Assembly: GCA_017590115.1 (NCBI GenBank)
Contig: JAGGNK010006504.1
Location: forward strand, 620,001 to 684,000
From: Montifringilla adamsi
Lineage: Eukaryota > Chordata > Aves > Passeriformes > Passeridae
Direction of reading: 5' to 3'
DNA length: 64,000 nt
This document shows positions 1-12,737 of the stretch, one piece after another. Made by a program: the position numbers and the translations under genes. Within the stretch, counting starts at the first letter, position 1. The number at the start of each line of letters is the position of its first letter. The notes under the pieces were generated by a model. It had not been told where the DNA came from, searched no databases, and worked only from the letters and a program-made list of their open reading frames with translations.

Positions 1-94
1 CTGCAGTATGCAGTATCCCTGCAGCAGAACCTGGAGAGCCACACTGCATCCTGCACTGAGCATTCCTTCTGCCATCACCCCCGGGTGCCCCCCT

Positions 95-290
95 GCTGCC
101 ACAGACAGGAGAGGACGAGGCTAGACAAGGGGCAGGCCAGTACACTTTGTTCTTTGCCACTGTGCAAGGAGCAAGCATCAAACAGAAATACTTCTGGGCG
201 TGGCAAGAGGCAAAGTTACTCTCTTCATAAAGCAAATCCAAATTCAGATTACCCCATGGGGTCCTACACTTTGTAACTAAACATAAATCA
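95..290. repeat. Direct duplication, copy 1
   Basis: About 196 bases starting GCTGCCACAGACAGG and ending AACATAAATCA are repeated in the same orientation about 1.03 kb to the right. The copies differ by scattered substitutions and a few small indels. No terminal repeats, poly-A tail or coding capacity is apparent, so this may be a local segmental duplication or two insertions of an unnamed repeat. Confidence 0.9.
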
Positions 291-1123
291 AGATCTGCCT
301 TATTCTTAGCATAAAAGGGAAGCCATATAGTCTCATTTTCAATGAAATACGAATATACATTAATTTGACCAAAGTACCTCTTGTTACTTTGAGACTATTT
401 TCTACTTTATAAGGCCGTCTGTGACAATTCAGGAATCCCTTCCCATGTTCTTTCTTTACTTACTAGATAAACTTATTTATTTATTCAAGTTTAAACATTA
501 CACAGCACCAAGTCCATTCTCTGTTAGAACTACTGAAGACATAGGCGTCCAGCTAAAGCTGTTCAATAACAAATATTTGACATGGTTCATAGATCTCACT
601 CTGAGATAGTACAGTCTTTCAGACTGTGATTTTACACTTATAAGGGGGAAAGATCAAAGTCCGATCATACAAAGAGAGAGGACAGGTGCTTTCAGGCAGA
701 GATAAAACTGTTCAGAAGCAACCACAGGTAAACCAAAAAGTGCAGTGCTTTCAGAGAGCACTTGTGTGAGCAGCCCTAAAAATGTAGACAGAATAATCAG
801 TCTTCTGTTGCATAAACTCCTCAGCCCAGACTGCTGATCTGAGTGCAGATCTGAAGATGCCTTTTCATACTGTTCATCTCCCAAGTCACTACCAAATACA
901 CATCCACAGATTACTTCCCAGACTCCAACATGAGAATAAGCTGGAGACTTCTTACTGTATGCAGTCCTGAAAGTGGGTAACACCAAACAGACTAACGTCT
1001 GTGTGTGATATTATGAAGGAACTAAACAAAACTAAATGAACAAAGAAACGAACAAACAAGAAAGAAACAAGAGAAACACATGAGAGGTTCCAAACTGCAA
1101 AACAGTGCACCAGAAGTACCAAG

Positions 1124-1322
1124 GCTGCCACAGACAGGAGAGGACGAGGCTAGACAAGGGGCAGGCCAATACACTTTGTTCTTTGCCACCATGGAAGGGG
1201 CAAGCATCAGAAAGAAATACTTCTGGGTGTGGCAACAGGCAAAGTTACTCTCTTCATAAAGCAGGCTATCCAAATTCAGATTACCCCAAGAGGTCCCACG
1301 CTTTGTAAGTAAACATAAATCA
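1124..1322. repeat. Direct duplication, copy 2
   Basis: This is the second copy of the segment at 95-290, in the same orientation and at high identity. Relative to copy 1 there is a small insertion after CTTCATAAAGCA and changes around the CCATGG motif. The 830 bases between the copies show no relation to either. Confidence 0.9.
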
Positions 1323-4300
1323 GAAGTACTAAGGCTTTCTAAGTTCACTACATTTGCAACACATCCATGATGTTCTTGAAACTCCTGACACAGTCAAAGC
1401 ACTGACAGCTGTCATATATGGAAGCTTATAACTCCTGGTGAACCTTTTAATTTCTGAAATCTTGACAAATGCAGGTGCTAAGCCAAGAAAATCTAATATG
1501 AGTTACTATTCTATATTGACCTTACAGAAGAAATTACCCTTTGTGTATCTCCAGGATTAGGAACAAAGCCACAATAAATGGAACACATCCACCATGTAAA
1601 TCTCTAGTAATAAAAACAGACCATATCTGTTTGAGTTTGTAGTACAGAAATAATAATTAAACACTTATCTTCTGCTAAACAAGAGACAAGAGACAACTAT
1701 TTTCTGAAGATTGGTAGAACTTGGTGTCACTGGACCACTGTCCAACTATGTCTTCATCTGCATTAAGCATTTGTATTAAGTCATGAGTAGTCATAACTCA
1801 TCTGAAACACTTGTAGGCATAACAAATCTCTACTTAGTTGAGAACTTCCAAAACAATTTATCACTGAAGAACACTATTTGTCTGCACAGGGTTTAAAGAT
1901 GTATCATTCTTTCAAGGTATTGTATTATACTTTATTTCTTTTAAGAGCAGGTCAGAACAGAACCCTCCTGCTGAATATGAAAGATCCCCACGTCTGTGTC
2001 TCTGTGGTTTTTTTAATCCATTCATGCCCTATGCCCCAACACAAACAAAAATGGAGAATAGATTATTTCTCATCCCCTCCATTTCAAACTGATCAGGATG
2101 ACAATCCTGTACTTTCAGTGATAGCTTGTTATCTCCTTTGTAGAGAGATAAACTTTTACCCTTGACACCCCATTTAGATATGGTGAGGTCAGAAGTCTGG
2201 CCGAAACATCTTTGCTGACATGTATTTCACAGTGATTAATAGGAGGAAAAGGTGGTGGAGGGGGAAAGTCATTGGAAAGAAAACCAGAAGAACCCAATGG
2301 CAAACATGGCACACAATCCTGTCAGGTGTTGGAGATTATTTTTAAGAATAAAGTCCTTGTCCCTCTCCCCCAGTTCAAGCAGGATGTTTAGATGAAGTGC
2401 AACACTTGGTTTGGTGAGACGAATTACATTTGAGCTCTGCCTGGGCAACTCAGGGCTTCTGTCACCCACAGCCAGCAAATAGAAGAATACTCATTGGTCA
2501 CTTCTCCTACCAATTTAATTCTCAGGACTGAGCAGCCCGAAAAAATACTATTCATATTCCACGCCAATTTGCTTCTTTTTCTTGTAAAAAATCCCCATGA
2601 AGTGGCAATAAATTCAGGACTAACTTATTTTAACTTAAAAATGTGTAAGTTACTATATTTTCAGCATAAAAGTAAAATCTGGTGGCATTAATTTGACAGT
2701 TTGTAAAGACTGAATTTCAAATACAAAATAACATTAGGAAACCATTGCTGACCATGCAAATATAAGTCTACAGGTTTTGTAGAAAACCAAGATTTCCAAT
2801 GCGTTTTTTTAATAGTTCACATTTGTAATTTTAAAGTACACATTTACTTATTAAATTACTAAAATTACTTTTGCTAAGGATTCGTGCACTTTAAATTGCA
2901 TTGCTTTAATATTACTTAGTCATTTTTTCTCTTTGTTATGTTATGTTAATCACTTAATAACATACAGACAAGCTTCATTTCATTCTACTATAATGACACT
3001 GTCAAGTTGTCCTTTCCCTCACTCCTCTATGAAGTCTTTCTTCCTGATTTGCATATCAGATTCTTTCCTTCTTTCCATTTTTTTCCTGCATTTTATTTTC
3101 TCACCTTCTCTTTACATCCATTTCTTTTCTCATGATCCGCACAGAGCTGTAAAAGGGCTGTAGTTTATCATGCAAAATGGAATGAATTTTAAACCCCCCC
3201 CCCATCATTTATTTAACCACAGAAAATCATGTCTCCAGAAGAACAAAAATTCCATGAGAAACATACACTCCATGCAGATGAGCTTTTAATCAAAATGGTA
3301 AATATCTTACAGCTGAAATGTATTTATATAGCCTTAGTGAATCCTGGAAACTGGAGCTGAGAAACCTCATGTCCCCTGTGGCCTGAACAGAGTAAGCATC
3401 CCATATTTAACACAGTGTCAGTCTCTCTTGCACATGATCAATCACCCCAGGCAAACAACCGACCAACCAACCCCACATTTCACTGCAAACAGATAATAAA
3501 AGGAACTCTAGAGGGACAAAAGGCACAGAAGCCTCACAGGAGACAAAGTGCAAAATGTCTTGGGCTGAAATAACAAATTTAAACTTTTCTGCCTTCAGCT
3601 GCGAGGTAGACCAAGCACAAAGGGTGCAGTAGTAAAGTCCAGAGGTCACCAGAACAGTGACATTTGTTTCCTTTGTCATTTCTTTGCCAACAACACAGTA
3701 AGGAAGAAAAGACATAATATTAGATCAGTATTTGAACTGAAACATTTACAAATTTTATAATTAGACAATTTATTATTAAAAATCACTTTAAGTGAGTTTT
3801 ATTATGAAGAGTCTAAATTAAACACTTCAGCAATAACTAACTCATGCAAAAATGGGGCTCCCCGTGTCTTTCATAGATATATATTTCAAGCAAAGCTACA
3901 ATCTCATTCAATCAAGGTCTCTTATTATATGAACACACAGCAAAACTGGAATAAATTTTTGGATTTAGATGTGAGTTACTGAAGGCAAACAGGAAGGGAA
4001 TGGCCATATCAGGACTTGGAAAATACACAAGGTGTACAATGATGTGCCTTTTCTGACTTTAATGTAGGTTCACCTACATACACTGGACGGATAACTGATC
4101 TAGACCTTTCAATTATTTTCCATCCTGCTAGGATACATGACCTAGAGGTGACAGATATAAGATTCAGCAGTCATATGCTATGCTCTGGTAGGGGGCACTA
4201 AGACAATCTTTTCAAACTCCTGCACATAATCGCTGATAAAGCCTCACTAGAGTATCTAATACCACTGGAGACTAAACAGTGACAAGAAGTGTAATAGCTT

Positions 4301-4751
4301 CGCATGACTATTTCTGTACAATAAAAACTGCCAGGCAAGTAGGATCAGTCCTGCACGAGTTTTCAGTCAATGTCAATGACTGAAAAACAAAACAAGGTAT
4401 TTGCAAAGCAGGACTGACCTGAGTTGCAAGGGAGGCCTAGTACTGCTCCATCCTCTCAGTTTAGTCAGTCCCTCTAAGACTGACATCAGCACCACTATAA
4501 CAGGGGACTTCTTTGACTCTCCATGGGAGAACAAAAACAAAATTTGGCTGAAAACTGCACTTGACAATTAAAATCCTCCCTGGGATATACTTCCAAGTAC
4601 TCCAGAGTCTTTACACACAAGCACTAACAGGGATGAGATGCATGAGCCTCATTAGAGAACACACAGACTTCTGTATGAAATTAATATTCTCAATCTTTTC
4701 CTAATTCATATTAGGACACTGAATTAACAATTCCCATTTAAATGCCATTGT

Positions 4752-4795
4752 TTATTGTTGTTGTTATTAATAATAACAATAACAATAATAATAAT
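4752..4795. repeat. Trinucleotide microsatellite, self-complementary
   Basis: Tandem TTG units run into a TTATTAATAATAA centre and then AAC/AAT units. The two halves are largely complementary, so the tract could fold on itself. The Asn-rich frame across it is an artefact. Confidence 0.9.
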
Positions 4796-5902
4796 GCTAG
4801 TGCAAGCAGAGGAAACTCACCACAACCTAAGGGTGCAGAAGGTGTATCTCCTAAGACTTTAAACACAGGCTGTATTGGTCAAGTAAGGAAATCAGGCACA
4901 CAACTCAAATCCCACTGTCTCCATAATAACTGAATTATATTAGAGCAAAGCTATTAAGGCTATTTAATACGATCATCCCAGAGTTCCAAACAACTTTAAC
5001 ATTTTGCCTATTTACAGATACACTGAAATGAATCCTAGCTAAATAATTGGTTTTGTTGCTTTGGAGGCTGTTCATTAGCAGAACCCCTACCTTCCCCATG
5101 CGTTATTAAAATTCCTTTCTTAATGAATCTTTCTACACATGGAAACATTTTATTGACAAAACTCAAACAGAAGTATAGACTATGTCAACAATGCTAAATT
5201 ATCTTCACAGCAATGCAGAACTGAAAGAAAAACTACAGCAGTGCACTATATGATAGAGCATGACAGTCTAAATGGTCCCACTTCAATAATCAGTCCAGAA
5301 ATCATGGATTTCAAAGGCAAGAGCACCTATTGATTTAATACAGGTATCTGAAAGACACAAAGGAGATTTGTAATCCTTGCTTTCTCTAAAATGCACATAG
5401 ATAGGAAGCAGGTTATTTTTCCACGAGTAAAACAGAACAGTTGAGAAGAGAATGCATGGAGAAAACAGCTTATTCTGAACATTTACTATTCATATAATCA
5501 AACATCACAACTTCAAATATGAGACAGAAAATACAGGAAAGAATAAAATACTATATTAAGAGAGTCATATTAAATAATACACCTTTCAATCAATTCCACT
5601 CATTGGAGCATCTGCTATAAGCAAGTAGCTGACGTTAGGAAGAATACATCTGTGTTATACAGAAACCCTAATCTGAAGATGTGCATTGAGAAATGAAGGC
5701 ACGGCCTTGCAGAAAGACACACACTTATGAAAAGAGTCTTGGCTAAGGGCCCAGTCTGCAGCTGGATACATTGCACTCTTTAATATGCAAAGTAGAAGCT
5801 GGTAACCTGTAAATATAAATTCAAGTATAGGTCTATCAGGCATAGTGAATCAGAGGCAAGTACAAAATACACACCAATGGAAAAAAAAAATGCCAGTGCA
5901 GC

Positions 5903-5924
5903 TTTTTTTTTTTTTTTTTTTTTT
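5903..5924. repeat. Poly-T tract (22 T)
   Basis: An uninterrupted run of 22 T follows an A10 run about 12 bases upstream. No retroposon body or target-site duplication is evident beside it. Confidence 0.95.
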
Positions 5925-8461
5925 GCCTTGTGAGAAAAGGAAGCACTTCTACATCCATTTTGGAACTGTGTCTACACCCCATGTATTCAGGCTTTCCACC
6001 AATGTGTGAAAAATAACTACATAGATTAGCAAGTATTCTTACATACTTGCACTTGTTTTAATTTTATCCTAACATTTCCGGTTTTTATATATAAAAGGAC
6101 AGCCATGTGCTTAATCACCACGATATATTTTTCATCCTGTTTTTATCAGCAGAACCCTGTGCAAGACATACTTTCTTTAAAGTATGAGAAACTTCTCTCC
6201 ATAGGCTCTTGCTTCCACCTCCACCATGCGTGGATGTACAATACATTAAACTGTATTACAAATTAGCTCTTACAATGGAACAACCAGGTCCAACAAACAA
6301 GACCATTACACAATGTTAGGGAACACCAAGTTCCTGCATTTACACTCTTTGCTTATACTCAGAATGGATAGTTCAACAGAAAATGCAAACACTAAGATGC
6401 CACAGCATTAACGGCTGCCACTTTTTAAACTGCTGAATTCTTTCAAACTGAGCAGAATAAATTAAATGCAGCCATGAACAAGAAGCTATGTTTTTCAGTT
6501 ACAACCCTCTCATTTAGAAGTCTCTTTCTTTTAATCATATACACTCGTCAAAGGTGCAGTTAACAAACATTTACTACTGATTTAACAGGCCCTAACACAA
6601 TAACCCAAAGCAAAAAACACACTAATCCAAAGTGCAAAGACAAATATCAGAGTTTATTTTTCAGCCTGAAATAAGATGTCAAGTACCAGGCTCTTCACAG
6701 CCATTTCCAAACTGAACAATGATGTAGAGGGATCTAACCAGGGAGGCCAAGCAAAAACAAAGCAGTGACGAGTATAGCTTGTGTCTGACAAAACTGCAAA
6801 AAAAAAAAGAGCAACTATTTAAGTAAAGGAATATGTTTTTGCAAGAACAAGACAGATGCTGGTTCACTACCTATAGTGTGGCCAGAAATTGGAAAAGCAT
6901 CTAATAATTTAAAAGGAAGATGTCTAAAACTACCTCTCAATGTCACCAGTTTCTCTCAGATTTATACATTTACCAAGTGGATTACCACAAGAGTTTCTCA
7001 GAAATAGGTTGGATTCAGTGTTACAGAATCTTTTCAATCTTACATTCAAAGCTCCACCCAGATCTGTCACCAGTACATATTATCTTCAGGAAGTCCATCT
7101 CATTCTCAGCAGTATTATAAGTAGGCAAATCCAAAGTGCATCAATAAAACATGCCTCCTCCTTTCCCAGTTCTGTCTTCACATGCCTGCCTAGTTATCAC
7201 AATTACCTTCCTTACAAACACAAACAAATAGCTGGAAGTCGTAATGCCAGCACTGCTGCCCTACAGTGATTAATATTAAGAGTATGAAAATTTTCTGATA
7301 GCTAATTCTCACCCCAGCAGCTATAACCAGAGCCTAGTGGGAGAACTGCTCCTGAATCCTTAACTGGTCTGTGTGCAGCAAGGACGTGCCTGGTCCTGCC
7401 GCTGCAGCGTGACAGTGAGAGATTGTCTGAACGTGCTCTCTGCATAAAGACACGAGTCTGAAGGAGCAGATGTTACAGCAGGCATCACATCTCGGGCATC
7501 AGAGCAACCAGAAGGTGTATGCCTAATGAAATCCAATCCAGACCACAGGGGAGCAAGGCAAGATGCTCATGGCTTTCTCTATCAGAAAGTGTACGGCCTA
7601 CAGCTATGTCAGCAATGACAAATATGTAAGTATAACAGATGAGGCAAAGCGAGCTAAAACCAAGGGAGAATGAAATGTTTTGACTGACAGGAGATAAGCA
7701 AGAAAGGGCAGTGAGTTACAGTGCTGCTAAAACATCTCACAGATTATTAAATATTAGACACCCAAGAGAGCAGTTTTGTACTGTGGTTAATTTGACCTAA
7801 ACCCTGGGCTGCCACCAACAAGAGAGTCTCCCTTCTCTGCCCTCATCACTCTCACTGTTCCCAAGAACCAGCAACCTATTTAATCTCTCCCTTGTACTGC
7901 ATCTAACAACTGTGTAGCCATAATCGCCAGTTCTCTAGCAAATCAAGGCACTGGTGGAAGTGAAGGAGAATTAATATAGCCGTACATCCTCCTTACCAGG
8001 TGCTAATGAATAAGCTGCCTTTGGGCAGCAGTCTGGGGCTGGGCTGGATTGCACACAATGAGAAACCACACTCTGGAACTGCACAGCCTCTGCACCCACA
8101 TTTCCCTAAATACTTCATTCATTTCAACCTTGCATTTGCATTATCTGACTTACATTTTCCAATGTGAGGAGCTGTACACATGAGAGACCATCTTGGTTAT
8201 GAAGATGTTTTCTCCATCTGGTATCAAAACTGCAACAAAAAGCTTTCAGATGTATTGAGGAATGTCAGAAGCCGAGAGAATAACTTGCATGACCACAAGC
8301 ATGAACTGTGAAATTTTCTCCTTGTAAGTCATCGAAAAGTTAAGCCCTGAAATGTCAGGTCCTAAGGTATATATCCACAGAGATTTAAAGTACCAACTGC
8401 ATATGTAGTTCAAAGATATTCCCAAAGAAATAAAGAAATGTGAATGTTGCTCAAGGAAAGA

Positions 8462-8509
8462 CAGGGGGGGAAAAAAAAAGCAAAAGAAAAAGAAAATATC
8501 ATGATATTT
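8462..8509. repeat. Purine-rich tract ending in a 16-base palindrome
   Basis: A G7-A9 run and A/G-rich sequence is followed by the perfect palindrome AAATATCATGATATTT at 8494-8509. No function can be assigned. Confidence 0.7.
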
Positions 8510-8954
8510 GCTAGACAGAAAAATGGACTACCATACAATTCTCACAGTAGCCACAGCAGGGGAGTACAGATTTCAGCTGGAGAAGCTGAGATCATCTGGT
8601 GCTGAAACTGCAACTGCTCTTGCTGCCTAAACCTCAGATATCATAACAATGACAAGTTTTAAACTTGTCAGTTTGGTTTTGTATTGACAGTCATGGTTTT
8701 TTATTAATAAAATAAACTCATTAGTCTCAGAATGCTACTAAGAAGTAAAATCAAATTATTCCCGTGAAATACTGGTGAAATTGAGGTACTAATTGATATT
8801 TAAAACATGCCTGGCCACCAGGCATATACTCTAGTTTTCTTTTGTGAGAACAAATATTTTCTGCAACAAACTGAACTCACCAAACTGATCACCTGGGTCT
8901 GTGACCACACAAAAGTTAAGGATACGACAGATGAGAGGCACAAAAAAAAAAAAA

Positions 8955-9052
8955 AGAGAAATAATATTTTACCAACAAAATTGAATATCATATACTACAA
9001 AATAGAGAAATAATATTTTACCAACAAAACTGAATATCATATACTACAAAAT
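8955..9052. repeat. 49-base tandem duplication
   Basis: Two abutting 49-base units (8955-9003 and 9004-9052) begin AGAGAAATAATATTTTACC and differ at one position (T versus C). Such near-identity suggests a recent replication-slippage or unequal-crossover event. An A-rich run precedes the first unit. Confidence 0.95.
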
Positions 9053-12000
9053 AGGAACTCTGCTGCTTAGAACATACTAATCTTTCTGCCAAATCTCAGT
9101 TGTGAAGTCACCATGTAAACAGCTACACATCTTCTGTGCTCATCACATTAATTCTGACAACACACTATGAGGTCCTACCCATATATGCCTTTGAGACTGA
9201 TCGTTCCCTTCCTCAAAACTGCTACACAGAGGTATCATCTTCCCCAACAAGTGTTTCAGCCTTCCTTTTAGCCCACAGCCCCAGGAGCTCTGTGATTCTG
9301 TGTGGGGCTTGCTGTGTGGGTGACAGCTATTGCAGCTGGAGGAAGCGAGCACTGCACAGTGTTAGGAGTACCCCCCCTCCAAATTTACCGTCTCCATGTA
9401 TGCACATAAAATCCAGCGAAGGACAAGACAGCAGAGGCAACATGCAAGAGGGACAGTGTGAGGAAAAAAAGAGTATCTGCACTGGGCCTCTTAAGCCTGT
9501 AGTTTTTGACAGATTAAAAAAAAAGCATGAAAAACTGAAAGCATGGCAAAAATTGTAAAGAAAGAAGGAAGGAGAGGGCACAAATGAAAATGCTGTCTGC
9601 AGTGCTGTGGGTGAATCTGTGTGCATAACATATAAGAATTCTGTTCTGTCTTTATGAACTGCCTCTATTTTTATGTCTAACAGCTGCTTTTCACTCTCAA
9701 AATATACTGAACTGTGCTCCTTCCCTTAAAAGAAGAGAAGTAACAACTACTAATTTGTCAGGGAAAAAAAAATAGCCAACACAGTAATTAAGAGCTAGTA
9801 AGTAATGAGCATGGTTACTTCAACACATAATTGCTTTTCTGATTTCTCTGGAAAAGGTGGTAAGTCTGGGAATAAATAATTTGCAAAGAGCATAGAGTCC
9901 AAGCTTCAATGTTGTATTCTGTGATCTCTGGGAGACTGAGGGGAAGGACACCTGGACAGAAGTGCCAAGCCAAAGACAGGCTGAAGTAGGGTTTTCCAGC
10001 AAGCGAGCATTCCCCAAGTTTCAAGATCAGCCTGGAATCTGGGAAGGTGGTTTATACATCAACAAAGAGCCTGACCCTGATTTGAGGCCACAGAGTGTTC
10101 ACAGCAGCAAAGAAAACAAGACAGTGAGCCCCTGTGTATAATATGGGCTAAATTAAGCAAAACTGAGACAAGAAACCCATGTTGAACCTACCTTCTACTT
10201 GCTTTCTTTACCTCTCACTCAACAACTCCTTATTAAAGCATAAAAATTCCCTGGTGATGAAGGTCTGGAAACAAACGTTAATCAGCAGTGCAGAGTCTGA
10301 ACCATCAGCAGGTGCTCCATGACCTGTAGGCTAGCTGGTTCCAAATGTGGAAGGGTCACAACAGAGTAGCCATTCCCAGGGAACACAGGAAATAAAAAAA
10401 AGAGTGGCAGCCTCTACAAAACCCAGCAGAAGCTACAATATATTATATAACCCAAACACCATGTCCTACTGTCTCTACAGTTCCAAGCAGAGGTAGCAGC
10501 AGCCCTGCAGCTCTCCTTGTTTTGTCCTGGAATCCAACTCACTGTCCTGGTTTACCATTTTCTCACTGCCACCCCCGCTACCTTGCTTTTGGAAGAGCAC
10601 TCGCACCAGTCAAGAGCTGAAGCTAGTAGTACATCTGACCTGTTTCTAAAAGGCCTCTTCTGAATTAAAGTGCATGGCCGAGAAACTGTTCGTCTGAAAG
10701 ATCCTAGGGAGACTTGTCAGACACTGCTGGGTCAAAGGTGAGAAAATACTGCATTTCAAAACCATCATGGGTGACCCGGTAGACTTCTTTATGAAAAACA
10801 AGGACAAAATAATAACTTGGGAACATTTCACTTCTTTAAGAAAGATCAGCTGAATACACATTCTGAGCATCACTAGGACATAAAATAATCTGTTCCTGTC
10901 AGTATTTCTAACACTATTTTCTATTTCTATCCAAAACAACATTTACAACACAAAATGCCTTCTATGCAGAAAACGTGGCAGTAGAAACAGTTTTCATGAA
11001 AGGAGAAGTATTCAATATTGAGAACTACTTCATGAAGAAAAACCTCAGCTTCCACAGGAAGAGTGGCCAAATATCTGCAATATTTTATAAACCCAAAGAC
11101 TTGGTAACATATATCTATCTACAGACAGACAGAGGCCACGTTCCCAGCAGAATTTGAGCACTTACGGTTAAATGGGAGAAAGGTTAGGAGTCTAACATTT
11201 GGTACAGAAAAAATACATCTGGGATTCCTAGGCAAGCAAAGAGCACACTAAGAGCATGACCATTACACCCTCCCTACCCTTCAGATACAGCATTCTGCAC
11301 AGCTGGAACAGAGCTGCTGCTCTGCCTGCAAATGTGACTACCTACAGACCTCACTGAGCACGCAGTTCCAGCAGCAGATTTTTAACAATTTGTAAGGGAT
11401 GCTGTTAAGAAAGCACTGGCAGCAGCCACTTACATATACCTTACTCCTCTTGCAGAAAACAGGAAACTCTTCGAAGAATAGGAGCTGGGGGGGTTGATAT
11501 TCCCAATGCTACCGTCAGAGACAGATCTGTCTCTAACCCACAGCCTCTCAATGCTCTAAAGATGCATATCAGACACTCTACTATTCTTTAGAAAACGTAA
11601 ACAGATAATGGGACCATATATTTTAATTCTGAAGTGTCTCAGCTCTGATGTATTAAATATATTACATCAAAAATGTCAATCATCTTTCTTTCAGGTGTAC
11701 TATGTATCTCTGGGTTGCCATTGCTACCAGAAGTCTTAAAGTAAGAAAGAAGATGTGAACTAAATAATATTTTCCCTCAGACATATTCTTTCCTATGTCT
11801 ATTGAACAGAAGTGATCTAACATTTAATTTGAAGTGAATCAGTAAAGGAAAATAGCTCTTGGTCATGTGAACAAATCCTCTGAAGAATAAAATGCACAAT
11901 GATGTTCTAACCTGACTTGATTTCCCTGAACCCAGAGAAGTGCACTTTGTGTCTCATTTCACCAGAGTTTAATTTCATGCAGATTTAGTGGCTAGGCCTA

Positions 12001-12437
12001 TATGAAACATGAGGGATAGAAACTAAAGCAATCTTAGGAACAGATACATGTATTTGTTTAACATGCTCCAATTGCACTTTAAAACATGTTAAGGATTTTA
12101 TGCAAAAATATGTAACAATGGTTCCAATTAAGGATCACTGATCTGCAGTCTTAAGATGTGGGAAAGAAAGCACAGAAGGCGAAAGAAGTTTATTCTTTTT
12201 GCTTTTTCCTTCAAACTTCATTGATTTCAAAGGAAATAGTTCACAATTCACATCTTGTTAGTGAGGGCAGAAAGGGACTTGCTGAGCTGTGAATAATTAC
12301 CAACTTATTTCCTTCTTCCTGGAGGAAGAAAAACTCCCAGAAATGCCAGTGTCAGTGCAGACTGACACATATCCTATTAGCTTATGTGTTACCTAGTCCT
12401 TGAATTGTGCATGTGAAAGTATGGCATTGTACAGATT

Positions 12438-12737
12438 TTGGCTGGGCTCAAGTTAATGTTTTTCACAATAGCTTGTACAATGCTGGGTTTTGGGTATGTG
12501 ACCAGTCCAACTCTTTCGAGTAGCATTGAAGGAGACTGCAACAAGGAGATGGCAAAATATCAACAGGGAATTAATGCTCCTTGGAAAGATGTTGAAGAAC
12601 CGTTTGCCCAAGAAAGATGTGGAGCTGATGGAGTGGGTCCAGAGAAGGCCACAAAACTCATCACAGGGCTAGGAGCATGTGAACTTGGATTTCATATAGC
12701 AGCACTTCATATAGCAGCTCCTCAAGTATTTATGTAA
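12438..12737 (+). pseudogene. Small open frame with hydrophobic N terminus, running into CR1-like sequence
   Basis: An open frame of about 99 codons begins at a non-ATG codon; the first ATG in frame reads MFFTIACTMLGFGYV, a single hydrophobic segment, followed by a charged region to about residue 60. From about 12635 the DNA resembles CR1 (GGTCCAGAGAAGGCCAC), so the C-terminal third is repeat-derived. The front half has a layout like small mitochondrial assembly proteins, with a faint likeness to UQCC3, but I cannot identify it. There is no convincing Kozak start, splice site or poly-A signal. It is most likely a chance frame, or at best a decayed retrocopy. Confidence 0.15.
12635..12695 (+). 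mobile_element. Short CR1-like fragment
   Basis: The phrase GGTCCAGAGAAGGCCAC followed by a degenerate CATCACAGGGCTAGGAGCA matches the internal 3' part of bird CR1 LINEs, where the usual text is a bag of GGTCCAGAG and AGAGGGCTGGAGCA. Only about 60 bases are recognisable, so this is an old relic. It lies inside the inferred PARP8 intron. Confidence 0.5.

Noticed and set aside
654..986. 110-codon minus-strand frame, considered as the next PARP8 exon
   Set aside because: The residues do not resemble any part of PARP8 and no matching phase and splice pair was found.
9136..9558. 140-codon plus-strand frame, the longest outside GC-rich DNA
   Set aside because: It has mixed low-complexity ends, no domain, no splice sites and an overlapping minus-strand frame; it looks like chance.
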